Shown here: positions 40,070 through 46,650 of the stretch, piece after piece
Layout: the number at the start of each line of letters is the position of its first letter
Position numbering within the stretch: the first letter of the stretch is position 1
DNA from: an uncultured Marinobacterium sp.
Lineage (GTDB): Bacteria > Pseudomonadota > Gammaproteobacteria > Pseudomonadales > Balneatricaceae
Direction: 5' to 3'
Assembly (NCBI GenBank): GCA_947501565.1
Contig: CANMWJ010000022.1
Location: 1-55,044, forward strand
Length of the DNA stretch: 55,044 nt
The notes under the pieces: model-generated
What the model saw: only the letters and a program-made list of their open reading frames with translations
What the model was told of the DNA's origin: nothing
The model's database searches: none
Made by a program: the position numbers and the translations under genes

Positions 40070-41547
40070 TACAGGGACTCCAGAAAGCGAATCAGGTTGT
40101 GTCGGTCGGTTTTTGGCATGCGAATGACTGCCTGTTTGGCGGCTTCTGCTTCGCCACCGTGCCAGAGAATCGCTTCGAGCAGGTTGCGGGCGCGTCCGTC
40201 ATGCAGGAAGTAGGTGTGGCCGCTGACGGTTTTTGTCAGGCCAATACCCCACAGTGGTGCGGTGCGCCATTCGCGTCCATTGGCGGCGAACTCCGGCCGC
40301 TGATCGGCCAGTCCTTGTCCCATGTCGTGCAACAACAGGTCGCTGTAGGGCCAGATCAGCTGAGGCTGCCTATTTTGAGGTTCCGCCGGGTCGCGATCAA
40401 TCGTAAAGCTTGCCGTGTGGCAGCTTTGACAACCGCTGCTGTAGAACACTTTCTTGCCCGCCAGTACCTCGGGGGCATTTACATTACGCCGTGCTGGTAC
40501 CGCCAGGTTGCGTGTGTAGAGCAACATCAGGTCGGTCATTGAGCGCGGCGCTTCCAGGTTTTCGTGGCGTTTGGTGTTGCCGTGCGGCATCGCCAGGCAG
40601 GCACTCTGTTGTTCGGTGCAGTCACCGTAGGCGCTTTGGAAATCGGGATTGGAGATGCCGATATCCCCGTTCAGCGCACTGTTGTTCTGCTGGTTGAGGC
40701 TCGCGTGGCCCGCTTTCCAGCCAAAACGACCGATATCGACCTGTTGTGTGTCGCCGTTCCAGACGCGGTTGGCGCGACCGGAGATACCGTCTTTGTTGCG
40801 GTCATCGGGATCGGTATTGGCCAGCAAGTCGTCCGTGTTGATCGCCTCCAGCAGACCCAGACCGATCATTGGTGGCGCTACACGGGGCGAGATCTGCACC
40901 TGCGGGTGCAGTGGGCCGTAGTTCAGCTCGGTAATGCTGTAGCTGGGTTTACGCAGGGAGGCGGTTTCACCCTCGGAGAGCTGAACTGAAATCTCTTCGT
41001 AATGGATCTGCATCCGCCCTTCACCGGGCAGGCCGGGTACGGCGAAGTCCTGCAGTTGGCCGCCGTAGTTGGGTTCCGGGATCACGCCGACGCGGCGTTG
41101 ATCCAGCAATGCCTGCTGTTCGGGGGTTTGCGCGGGGATACTCAGGCGCAGAAACATAGAGACGGCGTTATCGTCCGGCCAGTTGCCTTCCGGAGGGTGT
41201 CCGCGGCCGTTGTTGACATGGCACTGCAGGCAGGAACGCGCGTTATAGACCGGTCCCAACCCGTCGCTGGCGGTGGTGGCTGTGGGGGCGGAGACCCAGA
41301 GCTTTTTGAACACGCCGTTGCCGACGCGGAAATCCAGCTGCCGCTCGAACGCAAGGTTGGCGGCTGGATGTGAAAAGACACGCTTATTCAGGCGTTTGAG
41401 CTTGATGTAGCTGCCGCGTCCGCCCTGCAAGGCTTCACTTTGTTCTGCACGGGAGAAGTCGGATGGCGCATCGATACTTTGTGCGGAGACAGTACCGGCG
41501 CTGATCAGCAGAGAATATGCGAGTAAACGGAGGCGGGGTTTTTTCAT
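40069..41547 (-). CDS. Di-haem cytochrome c oxidoreductase of the imelysin operon
   Basis: A periplasmic c-type cytochrome of about 492 residues with a signal peptide starting MKKPRLRLLAYSLL. Two haem-binding motifs are present: CLQCH in the N-terminal part and CQSCH in the C-terminal part. It fits the di-haem oxidoreductase/thiol-oxidoreductase family that accompanies imelysins. The alternative ATG at 41562 adds five residues; neither has a strong ribosome binding site. Two stacked hairpins lie just upstream, between it and the first imelysin gene. Its role may be redox cycling of iron, inferred from context. Confidence 0.85.
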   Translation of the reverse strand: MKKPRLRLLAYSLLISAGTVSAQSIDAPSDFSRAEQSEALQGGRGSYIKLKRLNKRVFSHPAANLAFERQLDFRVGNGVFKKLWVSAPTATTASDGLGPVYNARSCLQCHVNNGRGHPPEGNWPDDNAVSMFLRLSIPAQTPEQQALLDQRRVGVIPEPNYGGQLQDFAVPGLPGEGRMQIHYEEISVQLSEGETASLRKPSYSITELNYGPLHPQVQISPRVAPPMIGLGLLEAINTDDLLANTDPDDRNKDGISGRANRVWNGDTQQVDIGRFGWKAGHASLNQQNNSALNGDIGISNPDFQSAYGDCTEQQSACLAMPHGNTKRHENLEAPRSMTDLMLLYTRNLAVPARRNVNAPEVLAGKKVFYSSGCQSCHTASFTIDRDPAEPQNRQPQLIWPYSDLLLHDMGQGLADQRPEFAANGREWRTAPLWGIGLTKTVSGHTYFLHDGRARNLLEAILWHGGEAEAAKQAVIRMPKTDRHNLIRFLESL

Positions 41548-41581
41548 GCTCAAACGTGTCATCGAGGTTTCAAAACGAATA

Positions 41582-41631
41582 AAGGGACAGCCTGAGGCTG
41601 TCCCTTGAGGTATGGCAGGGGGGGCTGCCAT
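41582..41631 (-). other. Two stacked stem-loops between imelysin 1 and the di-haem gene
   Basis: Stem 1: AAGGGACAGCC (41582-41592) pairs with GGCTGTCCCTT (41596-41606). Stem 2: ATGGCAG (41612-41618) pairs with CTGCCAT (41625-41631). Neither is followed by a T-run. They probably stabilise the imelysin message and reduce the downstream transcript. Confidence 0.6.
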
Positions 41632-41644
41632 AGGCAGGGGCTGA

Positions 41645-42943
41645 TTACTCAGCCGCGACTGCAGTTGGGTTGTCCAGACTGTCGGAACCTTCCAGCTCGA
41701 TGCCGTCCAGTTTCAGCGCCGCAATGGCCAGCTCGATGGACTTGGTCTGGTCGGTCAGTGCGTCAACCGCGTCCTGAACGACCTGGTTACCCTGCGGGTT
41801 GTTCTCACCGATCAGTACGTCGAATGGACTGCCTGCTTCTGCGGTGTCAGCCATCACTTTCATCGCTTTGTCGGTAGTTTCCAGCTTCGCACGCAGCTCT
41901 GCGTCAACAGACGGTGCAGCCGCTTTCACCATATCTGCCAGGGATGCGCCCTTAACTACGCTGCCGTTTACGCGGGTGTATTCGCCCAGGTATACGTTCT
42001 GGATGCCTTTCGCATCGTAGTAGTGAGACCAGTGAGTGTTGTCGGAGAAGCAATCGTGCTCCTCTTCCGGATCGTGCAGCATCAGACCCAGCTTGGTACG
42101 CTCACCCGCCAGTTCGCCGTAGGACAGGCTGCCCATACCGGTCAGAATGGTGGACAGGCCGCCCTGCGGGCCTTTCGCCATCAGGTCTGCACGTGCAGCA
42201 CCATCGACTTTCCAGTTGTCGACCATCTCCTGCAGGTCATCAACCAGCAGCTCGGTTGCGGCAGTCAGGTAGTCACGACGACGGTCACAGTTGCCGCCGG
42301 TGCAGTTGTTCAGGTCGAAGTCGGTAACCGGACGGTTGCCCGCGCCTGGGTTAGTGCCGTTCAGGTCCTGGCCCCACAGCAGGAATTCGATCGCGTGGTA
42401 ACCGGTTGCAACGTTCGCTTCAACGTCGTCGATTTCGTGAAGGGTTTCCGCCAGCAGTTTCTTGTCGATCTTGCTCGCATCAACAGTTACACCACCCAGG
42501 GTGAGGGTTTTGTTGGCGATGATGTTCGCGGTGTAGAACGGGTTCTCGTCGGATTCGCTGCCGTAACCGGTAGCTACGTAGTCGATCAGACCTTCATCCA
42601 GAGGCCATGCGTTCACGCGGCCCTCCCAGTCATCAACCATGGCGTTGCCGAAACGGTACGCCTCAGACTGCTGGTAAGGCACACGGGATGCTTTCCAGGC
42701 GGTTTTAGCCGCAGCCAGGTTTGCTTCGGTTGGGTTCGCCAGCAGGGTGTCGATTGATGCCTGCAGCGCTTTGGCTGTGATCAGAGAGTCTTCGTAGGTC
42801 GCCAGCGCGATGTCGGAGTAGTTGGTCAGGACTGCGTCTGCCGGGTTGGCGGCAGCAACCTGCTCTTTCTGCATCTGGTCAGCGCAGCCGGAGATCATTG
42901 CGGTACCGATAGCCAGACTTAACAGTGTTGCACGAAACTTCAT
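41645..42943 (-). CDS. Imelysin-family lipoprotein (first copy)
   Basis: A 432-residue lipoprotein: the signal peptide ends in the lipobox ISGC, with Cys at about residue 20. The mature protein is an imelysin (peptidase M75-type) with the GxHxxE motif intact in GYHAIEFLLWGQD and the first conserved helix at VPYQQSEAYRFGNAMVDDW. Homologues (IrpA/IcmP type) are iron-regulated and may bind iron at the surface or in the periplasm. It heads the operon and a Fur box lies in its promoter, supporting iron control. Confidence 0.88.
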   Translation of the reverse strand: MKFRATLLSLAIGTAMISGCADQMQKEQVAAANPADAVLTNYSDIALATYEDSLITAKALQASIDTLLANPTEANLAAAKTAWKASRVPYQQSEAYRFGNAMVDDWEGRVNAWPLDEGLIDYVATGYGSESDENPFYTANIIANKTLTLGGVTVDASKIDKKLLAETLHEIDDVEANVATGYHAIEFLLWGQDLNGTNPGAGNRPVTDFDLNNCTGGNCDRRRDYLTAATELLVDDLQEMVDNWKVDGAARADLMAKGPQGGLSTILTGMGSLSYGELAGERTKLGLMLHDPEEEHDCFSDNTHWSHYYDAKGIQNVYLGEYTRVNGSVVKGASLADMVKAAAPSVDAELRAKLETTDKAMKVMADTAEAGSPFDVLIGENNPQGNQVVQDAVDALTDQTKSIELAIAALKLDGIELEGSDSLDNPTAVAAE

Positions 42944-42980
42944 GGTTAATCCCTGAGTTGAAATTTAGATGATGGCGAGC

Positions 42981-43009
42981 ATGGTAATGTAAATGATAAT
43001 GGTTATCAA
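42981..43009 (-). promoter_or_regulatory. Promoter of the imelysin operon
   Basis: Minus strand: -35 TTGATA (43004-43009), 17-base spacer, -10 TACCAT (42981-42986), about 40 bases before the first imelysin start. The Fur box overlaps the -35 and spacer. Confidence 0.6.
42994..43008. promoter_or_regulatory. Fur box of the imelysin operon
   Basis: TGATAATGGTTATCA is a near-perfect Fur palindrome (TGATAA/TTATCA) placed over the -35 and spacer of the operon promoter. Iron-loaded Fur should repress it. Confidence 0.82.
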
Positions 43010-43180
43010 TGGGTTTAAATTGAGCCAGGTCATAAAGATATAACTGGATTTTCAGGACGGCTGTTATTAGTTGTAGCAATTGGGGGGATGTAGATCCGGG
43101 CCAGCGTCAGGCGGTTGCTAGACGAAGTTGCAGTAATGGGTTTAGGCGGGGTTTGGGGGCTGTCACCCTAGATAAAGGGC

Positions 43181-43203
43181 AAGGCAGCCAGACAGGCTGC
43201 CTT
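43181..43203 (-). other. 9-bp stem-loop after the gamma carbonic anhydrase gene
   Basis: AAGGCAGCC (43181-43189) pairs with GGCTGCCTT (43195-43203), 16 bases past the stop. The T-run is weak, so it is a possible terminator. Confidence 0.5.
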
Positions 43204-43218
43204 GGGAGGCACACTGTG

Positions 43219-43767
43219 TTATTCCGGCTGCGCGTACGCTTCCTGCAGGTGCTGGTCTTTCAGTTTTACGTAGTTACCGGCGGTATAGGTGAAGAATTCG
43301 CGCTCTTTTTCGGTCAGTTCGCGTTGCTGCTTCACCGGGCGACCGACGTAGAGGTAACCACTCTCCAGGGTTTTGCCCGGCGGTACCAGACTGCCCGCGC
43401 CGATGATCACTTCGTCTTCTACCATGGCGCCGTCCATCACCATCGCCCCCATACCGACCAGAACACGGCTGCCGATGGTGCAGCCGTGCAACATCGCCTG
43501 GTGGCCGATTGTCACATCGTCGCCGATAATCAATGGAAAGCCGTCGGGGTTGAACGGACCGGCGTGGGTAATATGCAACACGGAACCATCCTGCACGCTG
43601 GTGCGGTGGCCGATACGGATGCGGTGCATATCACCGCGGATCACCGTCAGTGGCCAGACGGAGCAATCGTCGCCCATCTCCACGTCACCCAGCACCACCG
43701 CGCTGGGATCAACAAAGGTGCGGTCGCCAAGGGTTGGGGTGATGCCTTTGTAGGTTCTGATATGCAT
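43219..43767 (-). CDS. Gamma carbonic anhydrase family protein (YrdA-like)
   Basis: A 182-residue protein with a left-handed beta-helix built of hexapeptide repeats (for example VDPSAVVLGDVEMGDDCSVW and the later VTIGHQAMLHGC and VLVGMGAMV). Metal-ligand His residues of the gamma-class are suggested in RIGHRTSVQDGSVLHI, TIGHQAMLHG. These proteins bind zinc or iron, but carbonic anhydrase activity is not proven for YrdA-type members. It is divergent from prlC, the same arrangement as PA0066-PA0067 in Pseudomonas (from memory). Confidence 0.9.
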   Translation of the reverse strand: MHIRTYKGITPTLGDRTFVDPSAVVLGDVEMGDDCSVWPLTVIRGDMHRIRIGHRTSVQDGSVLHITHAGPFNPDGFPLIIGDDVTIGHQAMLHGCTIGSRVLVGMGAMVMDGAMVEDEVIIGAGSLVPPGKTLESGYLYVGRPVKQQRELTEKEREFFTYTAGNYVKLKDQHLQEAYAQPE

Positions 43768-43865
43768 AGCTGCGTGCTCCGTTGAAATGTCACCGTTTGG
43801 CCCAATTGTATACTGAATCGAAAGTGCGTCAGAGCTTTGCCGAACCTTTTCCGGAGAGAGTCTTC

Positions 43866-45911
43866 ATGAGTAACCCTTTGCTGCAAGATACTGTTTTACC
43901 CCCGTTCAGCCAGATCAAACCTGAAGCGGTAGAACCCGCCATCGACCAGTTGCTGGCCGACAGCCGCAGTGCGATCGAGCAGCTGGTGGAGACGGTGGAT
44001 GCGCCGACCTGGGGGAACTTTGTCGCTCCGCTGGAGCAGCTGAACGATACTCTGGCTAAGGCCTGGTCGCCGGTTTCCCATCTGAACGCAGTGGTGAATA
44101 ACGACGAACTGCGCGATGCCTACAACGCCTGCCTGCCGAAACTGTCGCAGTACTGGACCGAGCTGGGCCAGCACCAGGGCCTGTATCAGCACTATCAGCA
44201 GATCGCCGATAGCGAGCAATTTGCTGCGCTGAGCAAACCGCAGCAGACGGTGATCGAACATACCCTGCGCGACTTTAAACTGTCCGGTATCGCCCTGCCG
44301 GAAGCGAAGCAGAAACGTTACGGCGAGTTGCAGCAGCGCTTGTCCGAGCTGACCACCAAGTTCTCGGAAAACGTGCTCGACGCTACCGGCGGATGGACCA
44401 AGTTGATTAAGGACGAGGCCGAACTGGCGGGTATGCCGGAGACCGCGATCGCCGCTGCGCGCCAGATGGCGGAAGCCAAAGGTGAAGAGGGCTGGCTGAT
44501 CACCCTGGATTTCCCCTCCTACTTCCCGGTGATGACCTACGCGGATAACCGTGAACTGCGTCGTGAGGTGTACGAAGCTTTCTCCACTCGTGCATCCGAT
44601 CAGGGACCGAATGCCGGAGAGTGGGACAACTCTGGGGTGATGCTGGAGATTCTTGAACTGCGCCGTGAGAAAGCGCAACTGCTGGGCTTCAACAACTACG
44701 CGGAATACTCATTAGCTACCAAGATGGCGGAAGATACCGACCAGGTGATCGGTTTTCTCGACGACCTGGCGGCGAAAAGCCTGCCGGAAGCACAACGTGA
44801 GTACCAGGAGTTGTGTGACTTCGCCCGCGATGAACACGGTATGGAGTCACTGGAAGCCTGGGATATAGGTTATTACGGTGAAAAGCTGAAACATGCCCGT
44901 TACGAGATCTCACAGGAGATGTTGCGCCCCTACTTCCCGATGCCAAAAGTGCTGGAGGGAATGTTTATCGTCGCGAGGCGTCTGTTTGGCATCGACATTG
45001 AAGAGGTGGACAGCTTCGACAGCTGGCACCAGGATGCCCGCCTGTTCCACGTGAAACGTGACGGTGAGCTGATCGCTCGTTTCTTCCTTGATCCGTTTGC
45101 GCGTGAGAAGAAACGTGGTGGTGCCTGGATGGATGATTGCCGCGTGCGCCGTCGTCTGGATGACGGCGCCCTGCAGCTGCCGGTGGCCTATCTGGTGTGT
45201 AACTTCAATCCGCCGGTGGGTGATGATCCGGCCCTGCTGACCCACAACGAAGTGACCACCCTCTTCCACGAGTTTGGTCACGGTATCCACCATATGCTGA
45301 CCAAGATCGAACATGCGGATGTCAGCGGCATCAACGGTGTTGCCTGGGATGCGGTGGAGCTGCCAAGTCAGTTTATGGAGAACTGGTGCTGGGAGCCGGA
45401 TGCGCTGGCGCTGATCTCCGGTCACTACGAGACCGGCGAAACCCTGCCGAGCGAGCTATTGGACAAAATGCTGGCGGCGAAAAATTTCCAGTCCGGTATG
45501 ATGATGGTTCGTCAGCTGGAGTTCTCCCTGTTCGATTTCCACCTGCACCGTGAATTTGAACCGGGCAAAACCGATATCCAGCAGGTGCTGGATCAGGTGC
45601 GTGATCAGGTGGCGGTGGTTAAACCCCCACGTTTTAACCGTTTCCAGCATGGTTTCAGCCATATCTTTGCCGGTGGCTACGCGGCGGGTTACTACAGTTA
45701 CAAATGGGCGGAGGTGCTCTCTGCCGATGCGTTCTCCCGCTTTGAGGAGGACGGCATCTTCAACCAGAAAGCCGGCGCCGACTTCCTGCACGCGATTCTG
45801 GAACAGGGCGGTTCACGTGAAGCGATGGAGCTGTTTGTCGAGTTCCGTGGTCGTAAACCGGAAGTTGATGCCCTGCTGCGACACAGCGGTATCCAAGTGA
45901 GTGAGTCTTAA
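43866..45911 (+). CDS. prlC: Oligopeptidase A
   Basis: A cytoplasmic M3-family zinc metallopeptidase that degrades short peptides, including cleaved signal peptides. The HEFGH zinc motif is at residues 468-472 within TTLFHEFGHGIHHML, with the downstream Glu ligand in DAVELPSQFMENW. I choose the ATG at 43866 because GGAGAG precedes it and it gives 681 aa, as in E. coli; the frame opens 28 codons earlier. It is followed almost at once by the YheV-type zinc-ribbon gene. Confidence 0.96.
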   Translation: MSNPLLQDTVLPPFSQIKPEAVEPAIDQLLADSRSAIEQLVETVDAPTWGNFVAPLEQLNDTLAKAWSPVSHLNAVVNNDELRDAYNACLPKLSQYWTELGQHQGLYQHYQQIADSEQFAALSKPQQTVIEHTLRDFKLSGIALPEAKQKRYGELQQRLSELTTKFSENVLDATGGWTKLIKDEAELAGMPETAIAAARQMAEAKGEEGWLITLDFPSYFPVMTYADNRELRREVYEAFSTRASDQGPNAGEWDNSGVMLEILELRREKAQLLGFNNYAEYSLATKMAEDTDQVIGFLDDLAAKSLPEAQREYQELCDFARDEHGMESLEAWDIGYYGEKLKHARYEISQEMLRPYFPMPKVLEGMFIVARRLFGIDIEEVDSFDSWHQDARLFHVKRDGELIARFFLDPFAREKKRGGAWMDDCRVRRRLDDGALQLPVAYLVCNFNPPVGDDPALLTHNEVTTLFHEFGHGIHHMLTKIEHADVSGINGVAWDAVELPSQFMENWCWEPDALALISGHYETGETLPSELLDKMLAAKNFQSGMMMVRQLEFSLFDFHLHREFEPGKTDIQQVLDQVRDQVAVVKPPRFNRFQHGFSHIFAGGYAAGYYSYKWAEVLSADAFSRFEEDGIFNQKAGADFLHAILEQGGSREAMELFVEFRGRKPEVDALLRHSGIQVSES

Positions 45912-45912
45912 G

Positions 45913-46176
45913 ATGAGTGTTGTAAAACGATTTGTAGCCGGGGCGACCTGCCCTCGCTGTGGCGAGATGGATACCTTGCGTATGTACCGTGACGAGGAGC
46001 GGGAGTACCGCGAGTGCGTTGAGTGCGGTTTCGAGGATTCCATGCGTCTTGACGGTTCCGAGGAGGCTCCGGAGGAGCTGGAAACCCGGGTTAACCGCGA
46101 AGCGGAACCGATTCCGGCGGATGCGCAGCCACTGCGCTTTGTGGCCAATCCCGGTCTGGGGCGCAAGGACCACTGA
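45913..46176 (+). CDS. YheV-family zinc-ribbon protein
   Basis: An 87-residue protein with two Cys pairs (CPRC at about residues 12-15 and CVEC at about 34-37), a zinc ribbon. The C-terminal half is acidic and probably disordered. It belongs to the YheV family, whose function is unknown. The start ATG at 45913 lies one base after the prlC stop, so it is co-transcribed with prlC. A terminator follows. Confidence 0.88.
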   Translation: MSVVKRFVAGATCPRCGEMDTLRMYRDEEREYRECVECGFEDSMRLDGSEEAPEELETRVNREAEPIPADAQPLRFVANPGLGRKDH

Positions 46177-46200
46177 GCGGTCTGCACGTTATACAAATAG

Positions 46201-46226
46201 AAAGAGGAGCCAATGGCTCCTCTTTT
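46201..46226 (+). terminator. Terminator after the YheV-family gene
   Basis: AAAGAGGAGCC (46201-46211) pairs with GGCTCCTCTTT (46215-46225) around a 3-base loop, then TT. It ends the prlC unit. Confidence 0.85.
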
Positions 46227-46327
46227 CGTTTCTGTGCTCAGGGGTTGTAAAAGCAGACTCGATGCTGGTGGGCGTGGTCTATGCTTATCGGTTGTATACA
46301 GCAGAGAAAGGGGTGTCTGCAGGGCGA

Positions 46328-46423
46328 TCAGATCATCACCGGCAGGCACATCAGGCAGAGCATGACCCCGCAGGTCAGTGTGATCAGCGGAAATCCCAGG
46401 TCCAGTTTGTTCAGGCGGTGCAT
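46328..46423 (-). CDS. 31-residue hydrophobic micro-protein under Fur-type control
   Basis: A minus-strand reading frame too short for routine gene calling: ATG at 46421-46423 and TGA at 46328-46330. It encodes MHRLNKLDLG followed by a hydrophobic stretch (FPLITLTCGVMLCLMCLPV), ending MI, with three Cys, consistent with a single membrane-spanning helix. A good ribosome binding site (GGAGAG, 46429-46434) lies at the right distance. A promoter with TTGACA and TAATAAT elements lies upstream and is covered by two Fur-box-like sequences. I do not recognise the protein. It could instead be the leader of a small regulatory RNA. Confidence 0.6.
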   Translation of the reverse strand: MHRLNKLDLGFPLITLTCGVMLCLMCLPVMI

Positions 46424-46459
46424 AAGATCTCTCCACTCAACGAGGCTTAATCGTTAGTT

Positions 46460-46478
46460 AATGAGAAGCATTATTATT
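46460..46478. promoter_or_regulatory. Fur box 2 upstream of the 31-residue gene
   Basis: AATGAGAAGCATTATTATT resembles a Fur box with a strong left half and weaker right half. It overlaps the -10 of the micro-ORF promoter, so the two boxes cover the whole promoter. Confidence 0.6.
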
Positions 46479-46498
46479 TGAGTATTCTTGCTTGTCAA
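46470..46498 (-). promoter_or_regulatory. Promoter of the 31-residue gene
   Basis: Minus strand: perfect -35 TTGACA (46493-46498) and -10 TAATAAT (46470-46476) with a 16- or 17-base spacer. It is about 45 bases before the micro-ORF start. Confidence 0.7.
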
Positions 46499-46515
46499 TG
46501 ATAATTATTCTCATA
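46497..46515. promoter_or_regulatory. Fur box 1 upstream of the 31-residue gene
   Basis: AATGATAATTATTCTCATA, an excellent match to the classic Fur palindrome (AATGAGAAT-N-ATTCTCATT style on the minus strand), overlapping the -35 of the promoter. It is about 136 bases before the P-type ATPase start on the other strand. Confidence 0.8.
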
Positions 46516-46650
46516 AAGTGTGGTTGGGATAAATTGCGGACTGATGACATCGCTATGACGACCATCGGAAACCTGCGCCGGATCAGGGTTCCGCCTGCCC
46601 CCTTTGATACCCTGAAAGTATCGGAGTCTGATTAACGCTGGAGGTGTTTC

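Noticed and set aside
45043-45058. parS-like sequence TGTTCCACGTGAAACG inside prlC
   Set aside because: It has two mismatches to the palindrome and encodes conserved residues of PrlC; the two perfect intergenic sites are far more convincing.
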